A DNA stretch of 64,000 nucleotides from Brevibacillus_H sp041920465 (GTDB lineage Bacteria > Bacillota > Bacilli > Brevibacillales > Brevibacillaceae). The DNA is taken from assembly GCA_041920465.1 (NCBI GenBank), contig JBHGXW010000009.1:1-64000 (forward strand). The letters run 5' to 3'. Below the pieces are notes generated by a model. That model saw only the letters and a list, made by a program, of their open reading frames with translations. It was not told the origin of the DNA and ran no database searches. Below, one piece after another: positions 1-8,226 of the stretch (the first letter of the stretch is position 1; each line of letters begins with the position of its first letter). The translations under genes were made by a program, and so were the position numbers.

Positions 1-39
1 CCAGCGTTCGTCCTGAGCCAGGATCAAACTCTCCAAAGA
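1..39 (-). rRNA. rrs: 16S rRNA, 5' end only
   Basis: The reverse complement of the first 32 bases is the universal 16S 5' region (AGAGTTTGATCCTGGCTCAG, then GACGAACGCTGG). Using E. coli numbering of that motif, the mature 5' end falls near base 39. The gene runs off the left edge of the window, so only about 39 nt are present. Confidence 0.97.
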
Positions 40-202
40 AAACTTGGTGTTCAACAAGCTGAAAGCGAAGTTGAATACCTTAGTTGCACTTGTGCGAGTT
101 AGTATGCCAAGGCATGCTAACCGCGCAATAAATTAAAGAAAGAAATTGATCGTTGGTTCATTCTTGCTTGGCTAGTGATTCTCTCACCAAAAACGCTTTA
201 TT

Positions 203-222
203 GTTCAGTTTTCAAAGAGCAT
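203..222 (-). promoter_or_regulatory. rRNA leader antitermination-type box
   Basis: The minus strand reads TGCTCTTTGAAAACTGAACA, the conserved leader sequence found upstream of 16S genes in Bacillales and related to the boxA-type antitermination signal. It lies between the predicted promoter and the 16S 5' end, as expected. Confidence 0.75.
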
Positions 223-259
223 TCTTTTTGTTTAACACCTCACGGCGCTGACTCTTATT

Positions 260-289
260 ACTCTATCACATTTAACCCTTAAAAATCAA
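260..289 (-). promoter_or_regulatory. Candidate rrn P promoter
   Basis: On the minus strand a TTGATT -35 (284-289) and a TAGAGT -10 (260-265) are separated by 18 bp. It points into the rRNA leader about 220 bp before the 16S start. The match is moderate and other promoters further upstream are possible. Confidence 0.4.
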
Positions 290-510
290 GAGTATTTTTT
301 GATAAAATTACATTTTAGGATTTTAGGAACAAAGAGTAACAGTCGCAAAAGATGCTGGTTCAAAAGCGACAAGAGTAATAATAACAAACTGACTAAGAGA
401 AGACAACAGGTTTTTTCTGTAAAAATTTTTATCAACAAAAGAACATCTCATCCAATTCGTCAGTAAGAGGATACGCGTTAAGAAAAGAACATAAGCGCTA
501 AGAAAACCCA

Positions 511-593
511 CCGGGCTATAAGCCGGCTAAGCGCAACGTCCTTGTTGCGTCGCCGGCACTAGCACGTCCTGTGCGGCGCTACGTTGCGCCCGG
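511..593. repeat. Multi-branched palindromic element
   Basis: This GC-rich 83-bp segment folds on itself. CCGGGC (511-516) pairs with GCCCGG (588-593). GCGCAACG (531-538) pairs with CGTTGCGC (582-589), or locally as CGCAAC (532-537) with GTTGCG (544-549) around a GTCCTT loop. CGCCG (551-555) pairs with CGGCG (574-578) and encloses a GCAC/GTGC hairpin with a GTCCT loop (562-574). No ORF of interest crosses it. It may be a dispersed repeat or a structured RNA; its function is unknown. Confidence 0.55.
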
Positions 594-807
594 CGGGGCC
601 CCTTTTAGGCTGCGCGTCCCTTTCAGGGGGTTGGAAGTTACTCAGGGGGTTTTCTCACCTGGCAACCATGTTTCCTTCCTCCACTCTCTTCACTTTGCCA
701 TGCCTTCACAAGGAACACGCAATGGGACGAAGCTCTTTCCTTTTCATAGCAGTCGGATGAAAGTTTAACCACTTTCATAATTTAAAGCGAATAAACTTTC
801 TATTAAA

Positions 808-899
808 ATCGAGTAGAGGGGGTGACTAACCCCCGTCCTCTCACACCACCGTACGTACCGTTCGGTATACCCTAGAGTTATCGCCCATGCTGGGCGCAC
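808..899 (-). mobile_element. Miniature remnant of a group II (class C-like) intron
   Basis: On the minus strand the segment starts with GTGCG and a typical group II 5' sequence (GTGCGCCCAGCATGGGCG) and ends with a domain V/VI-like 3' part. That part has a GAAC-capped hairpin with a CG bulge (GTATACC, GGTA-CG-TAC), then ACGGTGG, GTGTGAGAGGACGG and a GGGGGTTAGTCACCCCC hairpin, closing on CTACTCGAT. Everything between, including the reverse transcriptase, is absent, leaving 92 nt. It sits directly beyond the groEL terminator, where class C introns characteristically insert. The identification rests on motif memory, not a covariance search. Confidence 0.7.
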
Positions 900-911
900 G
901 TAAAAATCAAA

Positions 912-937
912 AGAGGCAGGCTAAAGCCTGCCTCTTT
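912..937 (-). terminator. groEL terminator (bidirectional hairpin)
   Basis: AGAGGCAGGC and GCCTGCCTCT form a 10-bp stem with a TAAA loop. On the minus strand the stem is followed by a broken T tract (TTTTGATTTTT), which suits termination of groESL. The plus-strand side also ends in T residues. The group II intron remnant begins just after this T tract. Confidence 0.85.
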
Positions 938-961
938 TTCTATTGGCATACGCCAATCAGA

Positions 962-2584
962 TTACATCATTCCCATGCCGCCCATGTCTGGCATACCGGC
1001 AGCAGATTTGCTTTCTTCAGGTTTGTCAGCTACAACAGCCTCAGTAGTGAGGAACATTGCAGCTACGGAAGCAGCGTTGGACAATGCGGAACGAGTAACT
1101 TTCGCCGCGTCAACGATACCAGCTTCCAGCATGTTTACCCACTCTTCAGTAGCGGCATTGAAGCCGATACCAGGAGCTTCCTTCTTCAAGCGCTCAACGA
1201 TAACGGAGCCTTCCAAACCAGCGTTAGCCGCGATTTGGCGAATTGGCTCTTCAAGAGCACGAAGAACGATTTGTACACCAACAGCTTCTTCGCCTTCCGC
1301 TTTAACAGCCTCAACAGCTTTAATAGCGTTAACAAGAGTTGTACCGCCACCAGGAACGATACCCTCTTCAACAGCTGCACGAGTAGAGTTGAGGGCGTCT
1401 TCGATGCGAAGTTTTCTTTCTTTCAATTCAGTTTCAGTAGCAGCACCAACTTTGATAACCGCTACACCGCCAGCCAATTTAGCGAGGCGCTCTTGCAATT
1501 TTTCACGGTCAAAATCGGAAGTGGTGTCTTCGATTTGTTGACGGATTTGAGCAACGCGGGCATCGATGGCTGCTTTGTCGCCAGCACCTTCAACGATTGT
1601 CGTATTTTCTTTGGTAACCACAACTTTGCCAGCGCGGCCAAGTTGAGTGATCTTGGTTGATTTGAGTTCAAGACCAAGTTCTTCTGTGATAACTTCACCG
1701 CCAGTAAGAACAGCGATGTCTTGAAGCATTGCTTTACGGCGGTCACCAAAGCCAGGTGCTTTAACAGCAACTGCAGTGAAGGTACCGCGAAGTTTGTTTA
1801 CAACCAGTGTAGCAAGAGCTTCGCCTTCTACATCTTCAGCAATGATCAAGAGCGGTTTGCCGCTTTGAACCACTTGCTCAAGCACTGGAAGCACTTCTTG
1901 GATGTTGGAGATTTTTTTGTCAGTGATCAAAATGTATGGGTTGTTGAGAACCGCTTCCATTTTGTCAGTATCAGTGATCATGTATGGGGAAGCATATCCG
2001 CGGTCAAACTGCATACCTTCCACTACTTCGAGTTCGGTAGCAAAACCTTTGGATTCTTCAACAGTGATAACACCGTCTTTACCCACTTTTTCCATAGCTT
2101 CCGCAATCAGGTTACCTACTTCCTGATCGTCAGCAGAGATGGAAGCAACTTGAGCGATAGACGCTTTGCTTTCAACTGGTTTCGCGATGGATTTGATCTC
2201 TTCAACAGCTGCACGAACCGCTTTTTCCATACCGCGGCGGATAACCATTGGGTTGGCGCCTGCCGTTACGTTTTTGAGGCCTTCACGGATCATTGCATAA
2301 GCAAGAACAGTTGCAGTTGTAGTACCGTCACCAGCGATGTCGTTGGTTTTGGTTGCAACTTCTTTAACCAATTGTGCGCCCATGTTTTCATATGCGTCTT
2401 CCAGCTCGATTTCTTTCGCGATGGTAACACCGTCATTGGTGATCAATGGAGAACCAAATTTTTTCTCCAATACAACGTTACGGCCTTTTGGTCCGAGAGT
2501 TACTTTAACCGCGTTAGCCAGTGCTTCAACACCGCGAAGCATGGAGCGGCGGGCATCTTCAGAAAACTTGATTTGTTTTGCCAT
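962..2584 (-). CDS. groEL: 60-kDa chaperonin GroEL
   Basis: This is the ATP-dependent chaperonin large subunit, which works in the cytoplasm as a 14-mer with GroES to fold proteins. The protein is 540 aa, the usual length. It begins MAKQIKFSEDARRSML, has the nucleotide-binding GDGTTTATVLA near residue 86 and ends in the typical Gly-Met tail (GMPDMGGMGMM). It is the second gene of the groES-groEL operon, 56 nt after groES, with a GGAGG-type RBS. Regulation is probably by HrcA through the CIRCE element upstream of groES. Nothing unusual is seen in the coding sequence. Confidence 0.99.
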   Translation of the reverse strand: MAKQIKFSEDARRSMLRGVEALANAVKVTLGPKGRNVVLEKKFGSPLITNDGVTIAKEIELEDAYENMGAQLVKEVATKTNDIAGDGTTTATVLAYAMIREGLKNVTAGANPMVIRRGMEKAVRAAVEEIKSIAKPVESKASIAQVASISADDQEVGNLIAEAMEKVGKDGVITVEESKGFATELEVVEGMQFDRGYASPYMITDTDKMEAVLNNPYILITDKKISNIQEVLPVLEQVVQSGKPLLIIAEDVEGEALATLVVNKLRGTFTAVAVKAPGFGDRRKAMLQDIAVLTGGEVITEELGLELKSTKITQLGRAGKVVVTKENTTIVEGAGDKAAIDARVAQIRQQIEDTTSDFDREKLQERLAKLAGGVAVIKVGAATETELKERKLRIEDALNSTRAAVEEGIVPGGGTTLVNAIKAVEAVKAEGEEAVGVQIVLRALEEPIRQIAANAGLEGSVIVERLKKEAPGIGFNAATEEWVNMLEAGIVDAAKVTRSALSNAASVAAMFLTTEAVVADKPEESKSAAGMPDMGGMGMM

Positions 2585-2640
2585 GAAAGACTCAACCTCC
2601 TAAAATATGTGTTTGGTTCGTTCAATATGTGAAAATGGAA

Positions 2641-2925
2641 TTAGCCAATAATCGCCAAAATATCGGATTCACGAAGAACGAGCAGTTCTTTGTTGTCCAC
2701 TTTTACTTCGGTTCCAGCGTATTTGGAGAAGATTACTTTGTCTCCTTCTTTCACTTCCAAAGGAACACGCTCACCGTTGTCTACTACGCGACCGGAACCG
2801 ACAGCAATCACGCGGCCTTCTTGTGGTTTTTCCTTAGCGGTGTCTGGCAGTACGATACCGCTAGCAGTAGTTTCTTCTTTAGAAATTGGTTCGATTACCA
2901 CACGGTCACCTAATGGCTTCAACAC
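2641..2925 (-). CDS. groES: 10-kDa co-chaperonin GroES
   Basis: GroES is the heptameric lid of the GroEL chamber. I start it at the GTG at 2923-2925 (MLKPLGDRVVIEP...), because AGGAGG lies 9 nt upstream and this gives the standard 94 residues. A longer in-frame reading from 2979 would run through the CIRCE/leader region and is unlikely. The mobile-loop segment (KEETTASGIVLP, about residues 15-26) and the conserved YAGTEV are present. First gene of the groESL operon. Confidence 0.98.
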   Translation of the reverse strand: MLKPLGDRVVIEPISKEETTASGIVLPDTAKEKPQEGRVIAVGSGRVVDNGERVPLEVKEGDKVIFSKYAGTEVKVDNKELLVLRESDILAIIG

Positions 2926-2972
2926 AAAAAACACCCTCCTCAAAAATGGAAAAGTAATGTTACGGGTTGTTG

Positions 2973-2999
2973 TTAGCACTCAACTCAAGGGAGTGCTAA
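2973..2999 (-). promoter_or_regulatory. CIRCE operator (HrcA site)
   Basis: Perfect CIRCE inverted repeat: TTAGCACTC (2973-2981), 9-nt spacer, GAGTGCTAA (2991-2999). It lies between the promoter and groES, in the 5' untranslated region. Known role: binding of the heat-shock repressor HrcA. The hrcA gene itself is not in the window. Confidence 0.97.
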
Positions 3000-3011
3000 C
3001 ACCCAATTCCT

Positions 3012-3040
3012 ATAATAATGAATCACTGTAAGGTTTGCAA
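3012..3040 (-). promoter_or_regulatory. groESL sigma-A promoter
   Basis: On the minus strand TTGCAA (3035-3040) and TATTAT (3012-3017) are separated by 17 bp, ending 12 bp upstream of the CIRCE element. This is the arrangement expected for an HrcA-controlled vegetative promoter. Confidence 0.7.
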
Positions 3041-3257
3041 GTATTTTCAGCCACATTTTTGCAATTTTACTTCAACCGTCATAACATCCCCATTCTACTA
3101 TCGAGTTAAGCGTTTACACTTATACCGGATGTTTGAGAAAAGCCAAAAAATGAAAAATACATTATTCTAGCAAGTCGGTTCTATTAACTCTCCTATCACT
3201 CATATAAATAGGATCAAGCAAGACAAATTCTGAAATATAAGGAGCGATAGTATAAGT

Positions 3258-4559
3258 ATGATACGCAAATGGCTTCTCCCTTCGACTGTCGGTCTTTCCA
3301 TTATCGTGATAGCTTCCCTGGGGATGATGAAAGAGAAGTCAACCGTGAGTGCCGTTCCATATGCCGCCGCCATCTATATTGACGGCAAAGAGGCAACCGC
3401 TCGCGACCACCAAGGATATTTCTATAACGGAACAAGTTTTGTGCCTTCCACTCTCGAGTATGAAGGGACGGTTTATGTTCCGCTTCGCCTGATCGGTTCC
3501 AAGCTGAACAAGCCTGTCGGTTGGAGTGAGGGAAAACGTTCTGTTTGGATGGGAACTCTCCCCAAACCTACTCTAACCGTCCAGCCGTCACCTGCAATAG
3601 CGGCCGGTCAACCAGTTTCCCTTTCAGCAAGCACACTAGCGGGACAAATTCCGGACATGGAGCAAAAAAGTTTGTTTGGGATCTCTCTCGGAGATTCTTT
3701 GCAGCAGGTAATCGATACGTTGGGACAACCTGCCAGGCGGGAGCCAAGTTCCCTCGGATATGAGTGGTTCATTTACAACAAAAATTGGGACAGCTATCTG
3801 CAGGTTGGCATTGCCGACGGTAAAGTGGTTGATATCTATTCCAACGCCCCTAAAGCCGCTTTTGGCAAAATTGGAATCGGGACAAGCTTCGAGTCGCTTA
3901 ATCGCAAGTATTCATTCAAACAGCTGGTTACTTTTCTCTATGAAGGAGCTCAAGTGAAAATTTCCAATCAACTGAAACAAAGACCGCTTGCGCTGATTGG
4001 CGATGTTCCCGTTATCTTTTACATTGACCAGTATAATCAAAACAAAGTGACGGCCATTCGCATGATTGACCGGCTCATGTTGATCAGAGGCGGATTTTAT
4101 GAAACAAACTGGACGTACCAAGGAAAGGCACCCAACTTCGATCCTCCCGCTTTAACCATTAAACAGCAGGAACTGGTCAACGCCGCAGAGGAACGGCAAA
4201 TTCTCGACTTAACCAATGTGATTCGCTATAGAAACAAGCTTCCGCTTTTACGCTGGAACGAACCAGCGGCGAAGGTGGCTCGGGCGCATAGTGAAGATAT
4301 GGAAAATAACCAGTACTTTGATCATGTTTCTGCCACTTCGGGACTAAATCCTTTCCAACGCTTGCAGCAAGCTGGCATTCATTATCAAATGGCCGGTGAA
4401 AATATCGCCGCAGGGTACCCGGATGGAATTGAAGCAGTAGAAAATTGGATGAACAGCCTCGGACATCGCAAAAACATCCTGGAAAAGGGATTTACCCAGC
4501 TTGGTGTAGGGGTTGCAGCCGATTATTACACTCAAAACTTCGTTACACTCCAAAAGTAG
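3258..4559 (+). CDS. Secreted CAP-domain protein with copper-amine-oxidase-like stalk
   Basis: A 433-aa exported protein. It has an N-terminal signal/anchor segment (about residues 5-24), then a copper amine oxidase N-terminal-like stalk (about 38-97, with IYIDGK and VYVPLRLIGSKL). A CAP-associated module follows (about 135-270, ISLGDSLQQVIDTLGQP and repeats of the same fold), then a C-terminal CAP/SCP-PR1 domain (about 305-430) with HSEDMENNQYFDHVS and GENIAAG. Related Bacillales proteins (YkwD-like) are extracytoplasmic and of unclear enzymology. An AAGGAGCG-type RBS precedes the ATG. It is monocistronic and divergent from groESL. Exact function is unknown. Confidence 0.85.
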   Translation: MIRKWLLPSTVGLSIIVIASLGMMKEKSTVSAVPYAAAIYIDGKEATARDHQGYFYNGTSFVPSTLEYEGTVYVPLRLIGSKLNKPVGWSEGKRSVWMGTLPKPTLTVQPSPAIAAGQPVSLSASTLAGQIPDMEQKSLFGISLGDSLQQVIDTLGQPARREPSSLGYEWFIYNKNWDSYLQVGIADGKVVDIYSNAPKAAFGKIGIGTSFESLNRKYSFKQLVTFLYEGAQVKISNQLKQRPLALIGDVPVIFYIDQYNQNKVTAIRMIDRLMLIRGGFYETNWTYQGKAPNFDPPALTIKQQELVNAAEERQILDLTNVIRYRNKLPLLRWNEPAAKVARAHSEDMENNQYFDHVSATSGLNPFQRLQQAGIHYQMAGENIAAGYPDGIEAVENWMNSLGHRKNILEKGFTQLGVGVAADYYTQNFVTLQK

Positions 4560-4641
4560 CTCCCCCATGGTAAAGCAGCACCCTCTCCCAGGTGAAGCAG
4601 CACCTACTCTTTGAGAAGAACGATTGCCAGATTAAACGCCA

Positions 4642-4676
4642 AAGCCCGTCGTCTTGTTTGACAGCGGGCTTATTGC
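4642..4676 (+). terminator. Weak terminator after the CAP gene
   Basis: AAGCCCG (4642-4648) pairs with CGGGCTT (4665-4671) around a 16-nt loop, followed by only a short T-rich tail. It fits the end of the upstream plus-strand gene but is not a strong terminator. Confidence 0.35.
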
Positions 4677-4727
4677 TTGGACTCCCACCCGATGCATTGC
4701 AAGCTTAAGCCGACTGTTTTTTTTCGC

Positions 4728-5138
4728 TTATTCTCTATGTATCAACCTCTTCAATTCCTCTAACGACCCGCTAAACTCAAACACAAGTGTCTCCTCCTCT
4801 TTCGTATGTAAGATCAGCCACGGCTTTCGTCTGCCATGTTTGGGCATGACGACAAACATTTCACGGATACCGGCATTTATTTGCAGCCTCGGTCGAGAAA
4901 GCTGTTGAGGAGGGATAAGCGGAATTTTGACAATGACCGCCTTTTCTAACGATGGGGATAATTCGGCTACCCGTTCTGTAGCAGTATGAAGGATAGCAGC
5001 AGCGGTTTTCTGAAACGCCTCCGTATTTTCAAACGTTTGAACCACCCGCTCCTTGTCCGTATCAAATATTTCCACTTGGTCAGATACAAGAGGATGAGAG
5101 GTAAGCAACAACAGACTGAGCAAGAACGTTTTTAACAT
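4728..5138 (-). CDS. Small exported protein of unknown function
   Basis: Not recognised. I start it at the ATG giving MLKTFLLSLLLLTSHPLVS, which is a clear signal peptide and has GGAGG six nt upstream. A longer reading from 5159 would include the RBS. The 136-aa product continues as an acidic helical stretch, then a segment predicted to be beta-rich (AVIVKIPLIPP, MFVVMPKHGRRKPWLILHT) and ends LEELKRLIHRE. There are no cysteines or obvious catalytic motif in the mature part. It is transcribed on its own between the CAP gene and the Bax-inhibitor-like gene. Confidence 0.65.
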   Translation of the reverse strand: MLKTFLLSLLLLTSHPLVSDQVEIFDTDKERVVQTFENTEAFQKTAAAILHTATERVAELSPSLEKAVIVKIPLIPPQQLSRPRLQINAGIREMFVVMPKHGRRKPWLILHTKEEETLVFEFSGSLEELKRLIHRE

Positions 5139-5250
5139 CCAACCCCTCCAATTCGGCAATTTTTGTTAGTATGCCGAAACACGATCAGGGCCATTCGCTA
5201 CAGTGGAAGCAACGGTACGCCATAGCGAAGTTGGGAGGAAGCAAGAAAAG

Positions 5251-5281
5251 AACATCCCTCGCTTCCGCAGCAAGGGATGTT
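5251..5281 (-). terminator. Terminator after the Bax-inhibitor-like gene
   Basis: AACATCCCT (5251-5259) and AGGGATGTT (5273-5281) form a 9-bp stem. On the minus strand it is followed by CTTTTCTT, consistent with a Rho-independent terminator for the gene ending at 5297. Confidence 0.75.
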
Positions 5282-5296
5282 CGGAATGTATCCGTT

Positions 5297-5956
5297 TTAG
5301 TCGTCATTGTTCAAAATTCCAAAGAATCGAAGCAGGGACAAGAACAAATTAATAAAATCGAGATACAGCGAGATCACGGCAAGCGGAATATCTTCATCGG
5401 CGACTCCGTATTTGTAGTTGGAAATGTCATATAGAATGTAGCCGCTGAAAATTAAAATCCCTGCCGAAGCCATAAGCAATTGCATGGATGAACCAAGCGG
5501 AACAAACAGATTCAGCACCTGCAGAAGAATTAAGCCGATCAATCCTGCAAACAAGATTCCACCCAAAAACCCGAAGTCCCGTTTGCTTACATAAGCATAT
5601 CCTGCCAATCCGACAAAGATCGCAGCGGTCGTAAAGAACGCGGCATTGACCAAAGCCGAGCCAACCGCAGCGGCATAATGCTGCAAAGTGGGGCCTAGGG
5701 TAATGCCACTCACAAAGACAAACGCAAAGGTAAAGAAATAACCAACTCTTACTCCCCTGCGCCGAAGCATGAACGCGCTAAACAATAACAGCAGTTCCAC
5801 AATCACCAGCGGCATAATCATGACCGGCGGAACAAACATGGTGCCGACCGCGCTGCCGAGAGCCGAGACAAGCAATGATACGGCAAACATCCGAAGCAGT
5901 TTAGGAAAATTCGTTTCGTCACGACCGTATGAATGAACATGCGTCTGGTAATTCAA
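5297..5956 (-). CDS. Bax inhibitor-1/YccA family membrane protein
   Basis: A 219-aa polytopic membrane protein with about seven hydrophobic segments, ending in the family's aspartate-containing last helix (ILYDISNYKYG, then SLYLDFINLFLSLLRFFGILNNDD). Bacterial members such as B. subtilis YetJ are pH-sensitive Ca2+ leak channels, and the Asp residues near the C-terminus match that sensor region. I take the TTG at 5954-5956 as start because AGGAGGG lies 6 nt upstream. It is downstream of tatA-tatC on the same strand with about 85 nt between, and may be its own unit. Confidence 0.9.
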   Translation of the reverse strand: MNYQTHVHSYGRDETNFPKLLRMFAVSLLVSALGSAVGTMFVPPVMIMPLVIVELLLLFSAFMLRRRGVRVGYFFTFAFVFVSGITLGPTLQHYAAAVGSALVNAAFFTTAAIFVGLAGYAYVSKRDFGFLGGILFAGLIGLILLQVLNLFVPLGSSMQLLMASAGILIFSGYILYDISNYKYGVADEDIPLAVISLYLDFINLFLSLLRFFGILNNDD

Positions 5957-6040
5957 CCAAATCCCTCCTAACCAATTCCATATTGCTTACTATCTATCAT
6001 AGCTGGATACGCAATTTTTATAAGAAGAATTTGCGATTCT

Positions 6041-6826
6041 TTAATATTCGCCAATCTCTTCGCTTGTCATGCTGCTGTTGTACTGGCTTTCCCATTCCTC
6101 GTCTTCTTTTAACTGCTTACGGTAAACGATGCGCGAGAGCCAAACGCTGATCTCATACAAGACGAGCAGCGGAATCGTAACCAGGATATCACTGATGAAA
6201 TCAGGAGGCGTCAAGGTAATGGCGATCACGGCCAGCCCAAAATAAGCAATACGACGGATTTTGGCCAATCGCATCGGGTTTAAGATCCGAAGCCGGGTGA
6301 GGAACATCACGATGATCGGCAGTTCAAACAAGAATCCAAACGGAATCACCATATTAAACATAAAGCTGAAATACTGGGCAATCCCATACATCAAGTTGGC
6401 CCCGATGCTATGGGTAATCGTCGTCATAAAGCCCATAATCATGGGAAAAACGACATAGTACCCGAACAACAGCCCGATGATGAACAGGAAAAAGGCCGCC
6501 GGAATAAAGCCAAGCGTAATCCGGCGTTCATTTGGTCGCAGTCCCGGGCTGACAAACCTCCAGATGTGATACAAAGCTACCGGCAATGTCACGATTATCC
6601 CAATCACAAAAGCAAACTGCATGTATACCGTCAACGCATCAGACGGGGATAGCGAGGTTAACGGAACTCCCTCGGCAATCGGTTGATTTTTCAAATGCTC
6701 GATAACCGATCCCGCATAGTAAAGTCCCACAAGTAAAGACAGTATAAAAACAACAAGCACCCAGATTAAGCGCCAACGCAATTCGGATAGGTGCTCGAAT
6801 ATCGTCATCTCTGTTTGTTTATTCAT
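6041..6826 (-). CDS. tatC: Twin-arginine translocase subunit TatC
   Basis: TatC is the signal-peptide receptor of the twin-arginine export pathway for folded proteins in the cytoplasmic membrane. The 261-aa protein starts MNKQTEMTIFEHLSELRWRL, with the family's conserved N-terminal HLxELRxR, and has six hydrophobic segments. The start at 6826 has AGGTG about 5 nt upstream; a reading from 6847 would overlap this RBS. It lies 42 nt after tatA and is presumably co-transcribed. One TatA plus one TatC is the minimal Tat system typical of Bacillales. Confidence 0.97.
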   Translation of the reverse strand: MNKQTEMTIFEHLSELRWRLIWVLVVFILSLLVGLYYAGSVIEHLKNQPIAEGVPLTSLSPSDALTVYMQFAFVIGIIVTLPVALYHIWRFVSPGLRPNERRITLGFIPAAFFLFIIGLLFGYYVVFPMIMGFMTTITHSIGANLMYGIAQYFSFMFNMVIPFGFLFELPIIVMFLTRLRILNPMRLAKIRRIAYFGLAVIAITLTPPDFISDILVTIPLLVLYEISVWLSRIVYRKQLKEDEEWESQYNSSMTSEEIGEY

Positions 6827-6868
6827 CAAAACACCTGCCCTAAACAATCGACCAAGACAAGCACAGGA

Positions 6869-7195
6869 TTATGAACGTTGAGATTCTTTTTCGATTTTTT
6901 CACGAATTTCAGCTTCCAACCGTTCACGTTCGATACGTTCACGGATTTCTTTTTCCAATTGCTCGCGATCAACGCTTTCCTTGCTGGCGGCAGCGGCGGC
7001 AGTCGCCACGGCAGGTTGAATTTGGCTGGTTTTTTCTTCTTCATCGTCATCCTTGGTTAAGCCGCGGGTAGCATTCTTAAATTCCTTCAAGGTATGACCG
7101 ACAGCACGGCCCAACTCGGGCAGTTTTTTGGGACCAAACAAGACCAAGGCAAGCACAAGAATCAAAATCAGACCGGGAATACCGATTGTATTCAA
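6869..7195 (-). CDS. tatA: Twin-arginine translocase subunit TatA
   Basis: TatA forms the translocation assembly with TatC. The N-terminus has the transmembrane helix and hinge (IPGLILILVLALVLFGPKKL, then PELGRAVG), then the amphipathic helix. I prefer the TTG at 7193-7195 (MNTIGIPGL, 108 aa), because GGAG lies 8 nt upstream. A GTG three codons earlier overlaps the SD. The C-terminal tail is long for TatA: an Ala-rich linker near residues 58-72 and a strongly charged helix of about 35 residues (REQLEKEIRERIERERLE). No tatB is present. Confidence 0.95.
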   Translation of the reverse strand: MNTIGIPGLILILVLALVLFGPKKLPELGRAVGHTLKEFKNATRGLTKDDDEEEKTSQIQPAVATAAAAASKESVDREQLEKEIRERIERERLEAEIREKIEKESQRS

Positions 7196-7227
7196 CTGAC
7201 TCACTCCGTTTCATTAAGTTTAAAGGA

Positions 7228-8226
7228 TCAACAATGATGCAATCCGCCGTATCCCAAACGGGTTATGTCGGAAGGGGTAATTTTATCGCCGGCCAATATA
7301 CGCGGCAGGAACAGATCAAAGGAAGTAAACGGTTCATGCATCACCGCTCCCGGCAGACCAAGAATCGGAACTTCGCCCGCATAAGCGATCATCATCATCG
7401 AACCGGGAAGCATAGGAATACCGTAGCGTACCACTTCTGTCGCCGCTTCGGAAATCGCTCCCGGCGTCCGATCATCCGGATCAACCGACATGCCGCCGGT
7501 GACCAGCACGAGATCAACCCCTTGTTCCAGAAAGCGTCTGATCTCCTGCTTGATCACTTCTTTATCGTCCGGCGCAAACCGCTGCTCTGCCACTTCTGAG
7601 CCAAGCGCTTCCACCTTGGAGCGAATAACCGGCCCAAACTTGTCTTCAATTCGACCTTTGAAAACTTCACTGCCGGTCGTTACCAGACCAACCTTTTTCG
7701 CTGGAAACGGCAGGATATCCACGATAGGTTGTCCAAATGAGGCTGCTACCTTCTCCAACTCGGCGATCCGCTTTGCTTCAATGATCAATGGAGTAATTCT
7801 CGCAACGGCAACGGATTTGCCGGCTTCCACAACTTGATTGCTGTGAATCGTCGCCACTGAGATGGATTCCAGCTCGTTTAACGCATGAATTGCTTCTTCG
7901 CGAATTTTGACCAAACCTTTATGCTTTGCTTTGAGGCTGACCTTCCCTTCGTAGGGCTCACTCAACTGAAAACCTTCACTGGCAATGGCGAGGGCAATTC
8001 GCTCAGCCGCTTCATTTTCATGCATATACCCTTCCGGCATGTCTAACACATAAATATGTTCTTTTCCGATGGATAAAAGCGGTTCGATATCGGCTTCGGT
8101 AATCACATGCCCTTTTTTAAACAGGCGGCCTTTGAACTTCCCCGGAATGATCTGCGTCATATCATGGGGAAGCACCAGGCCGACCGCCTCTTGAACAGGT
8201 ATCTCTTTGAAACCCGGCTTTACCAT
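7228..8226 (-). CDS. Molybdopterin-binding (MoeA/CinA-like) protein
   Basis: A 332-aa protein with a C-terminal MoCF-biosynthesis fold (about 175-300) containing LVTTGSEVFKGRIEDKFGP and LVLVTGGMSVDPDDRTPGAI, as in MoeA and MogA. It is shorter than canonical MoeA (about 400 aa), and its N-terminal half (about 1-160) lacks an obvious complete MoeA domain set. Calling it MoeA would therefore be too strong. It overlaps the upstream MogA/MoaB-like gene by 7 nt, implying translational coupling and a shared role in molybdenum-cofactor chemistry. Other moa genes are not in the window. Confidence 0.8.
   Translation of the reverse strand: MVKPGFKEIPVQEAVGLVLPHDMTQIIPGKFKGRLFKKGHVITEADIEPLLSIGKEHIYVLDMPEGYMHENEAAERIALAIASEGFQLSEPYEGKVSLKAKHKGLVKIREEAIHALNELESISVATIHSNQVVEAGKSVAVARITPLIIEAKRIAELEKVAASFGQPIVDILPFPAKKVGLVTTGSEVFKGRIEDKFGPVIRSKVEALGSEVAEQRFAPDDKEVIKQEIRRFLEQGVDLVLVTGGMSVDPDDRTPGAISEAATEVVRYGIPMLPGSMMMIAYAGEVPILGLPGAVMHEPFTSFDLFLPRILAGDKITPSDITRLGYGGLHHC

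Noticed and set aside
1721..2632. Long plus-strand open frame opposite groEL (about 300 codons)
   Set aside because: It is antisense to a fully conserved groEL, has a Phe/Ser-rich composition typical of reverse-frame shadows and lacks an RBS.
4573..4604. Short direct repeat AAGCAGCACC, two copies 22 bp apart
   Set aside because: Only two 10-bp copies in a non-coding tail; no array, spacer regularity or CRISPR-associated genes.
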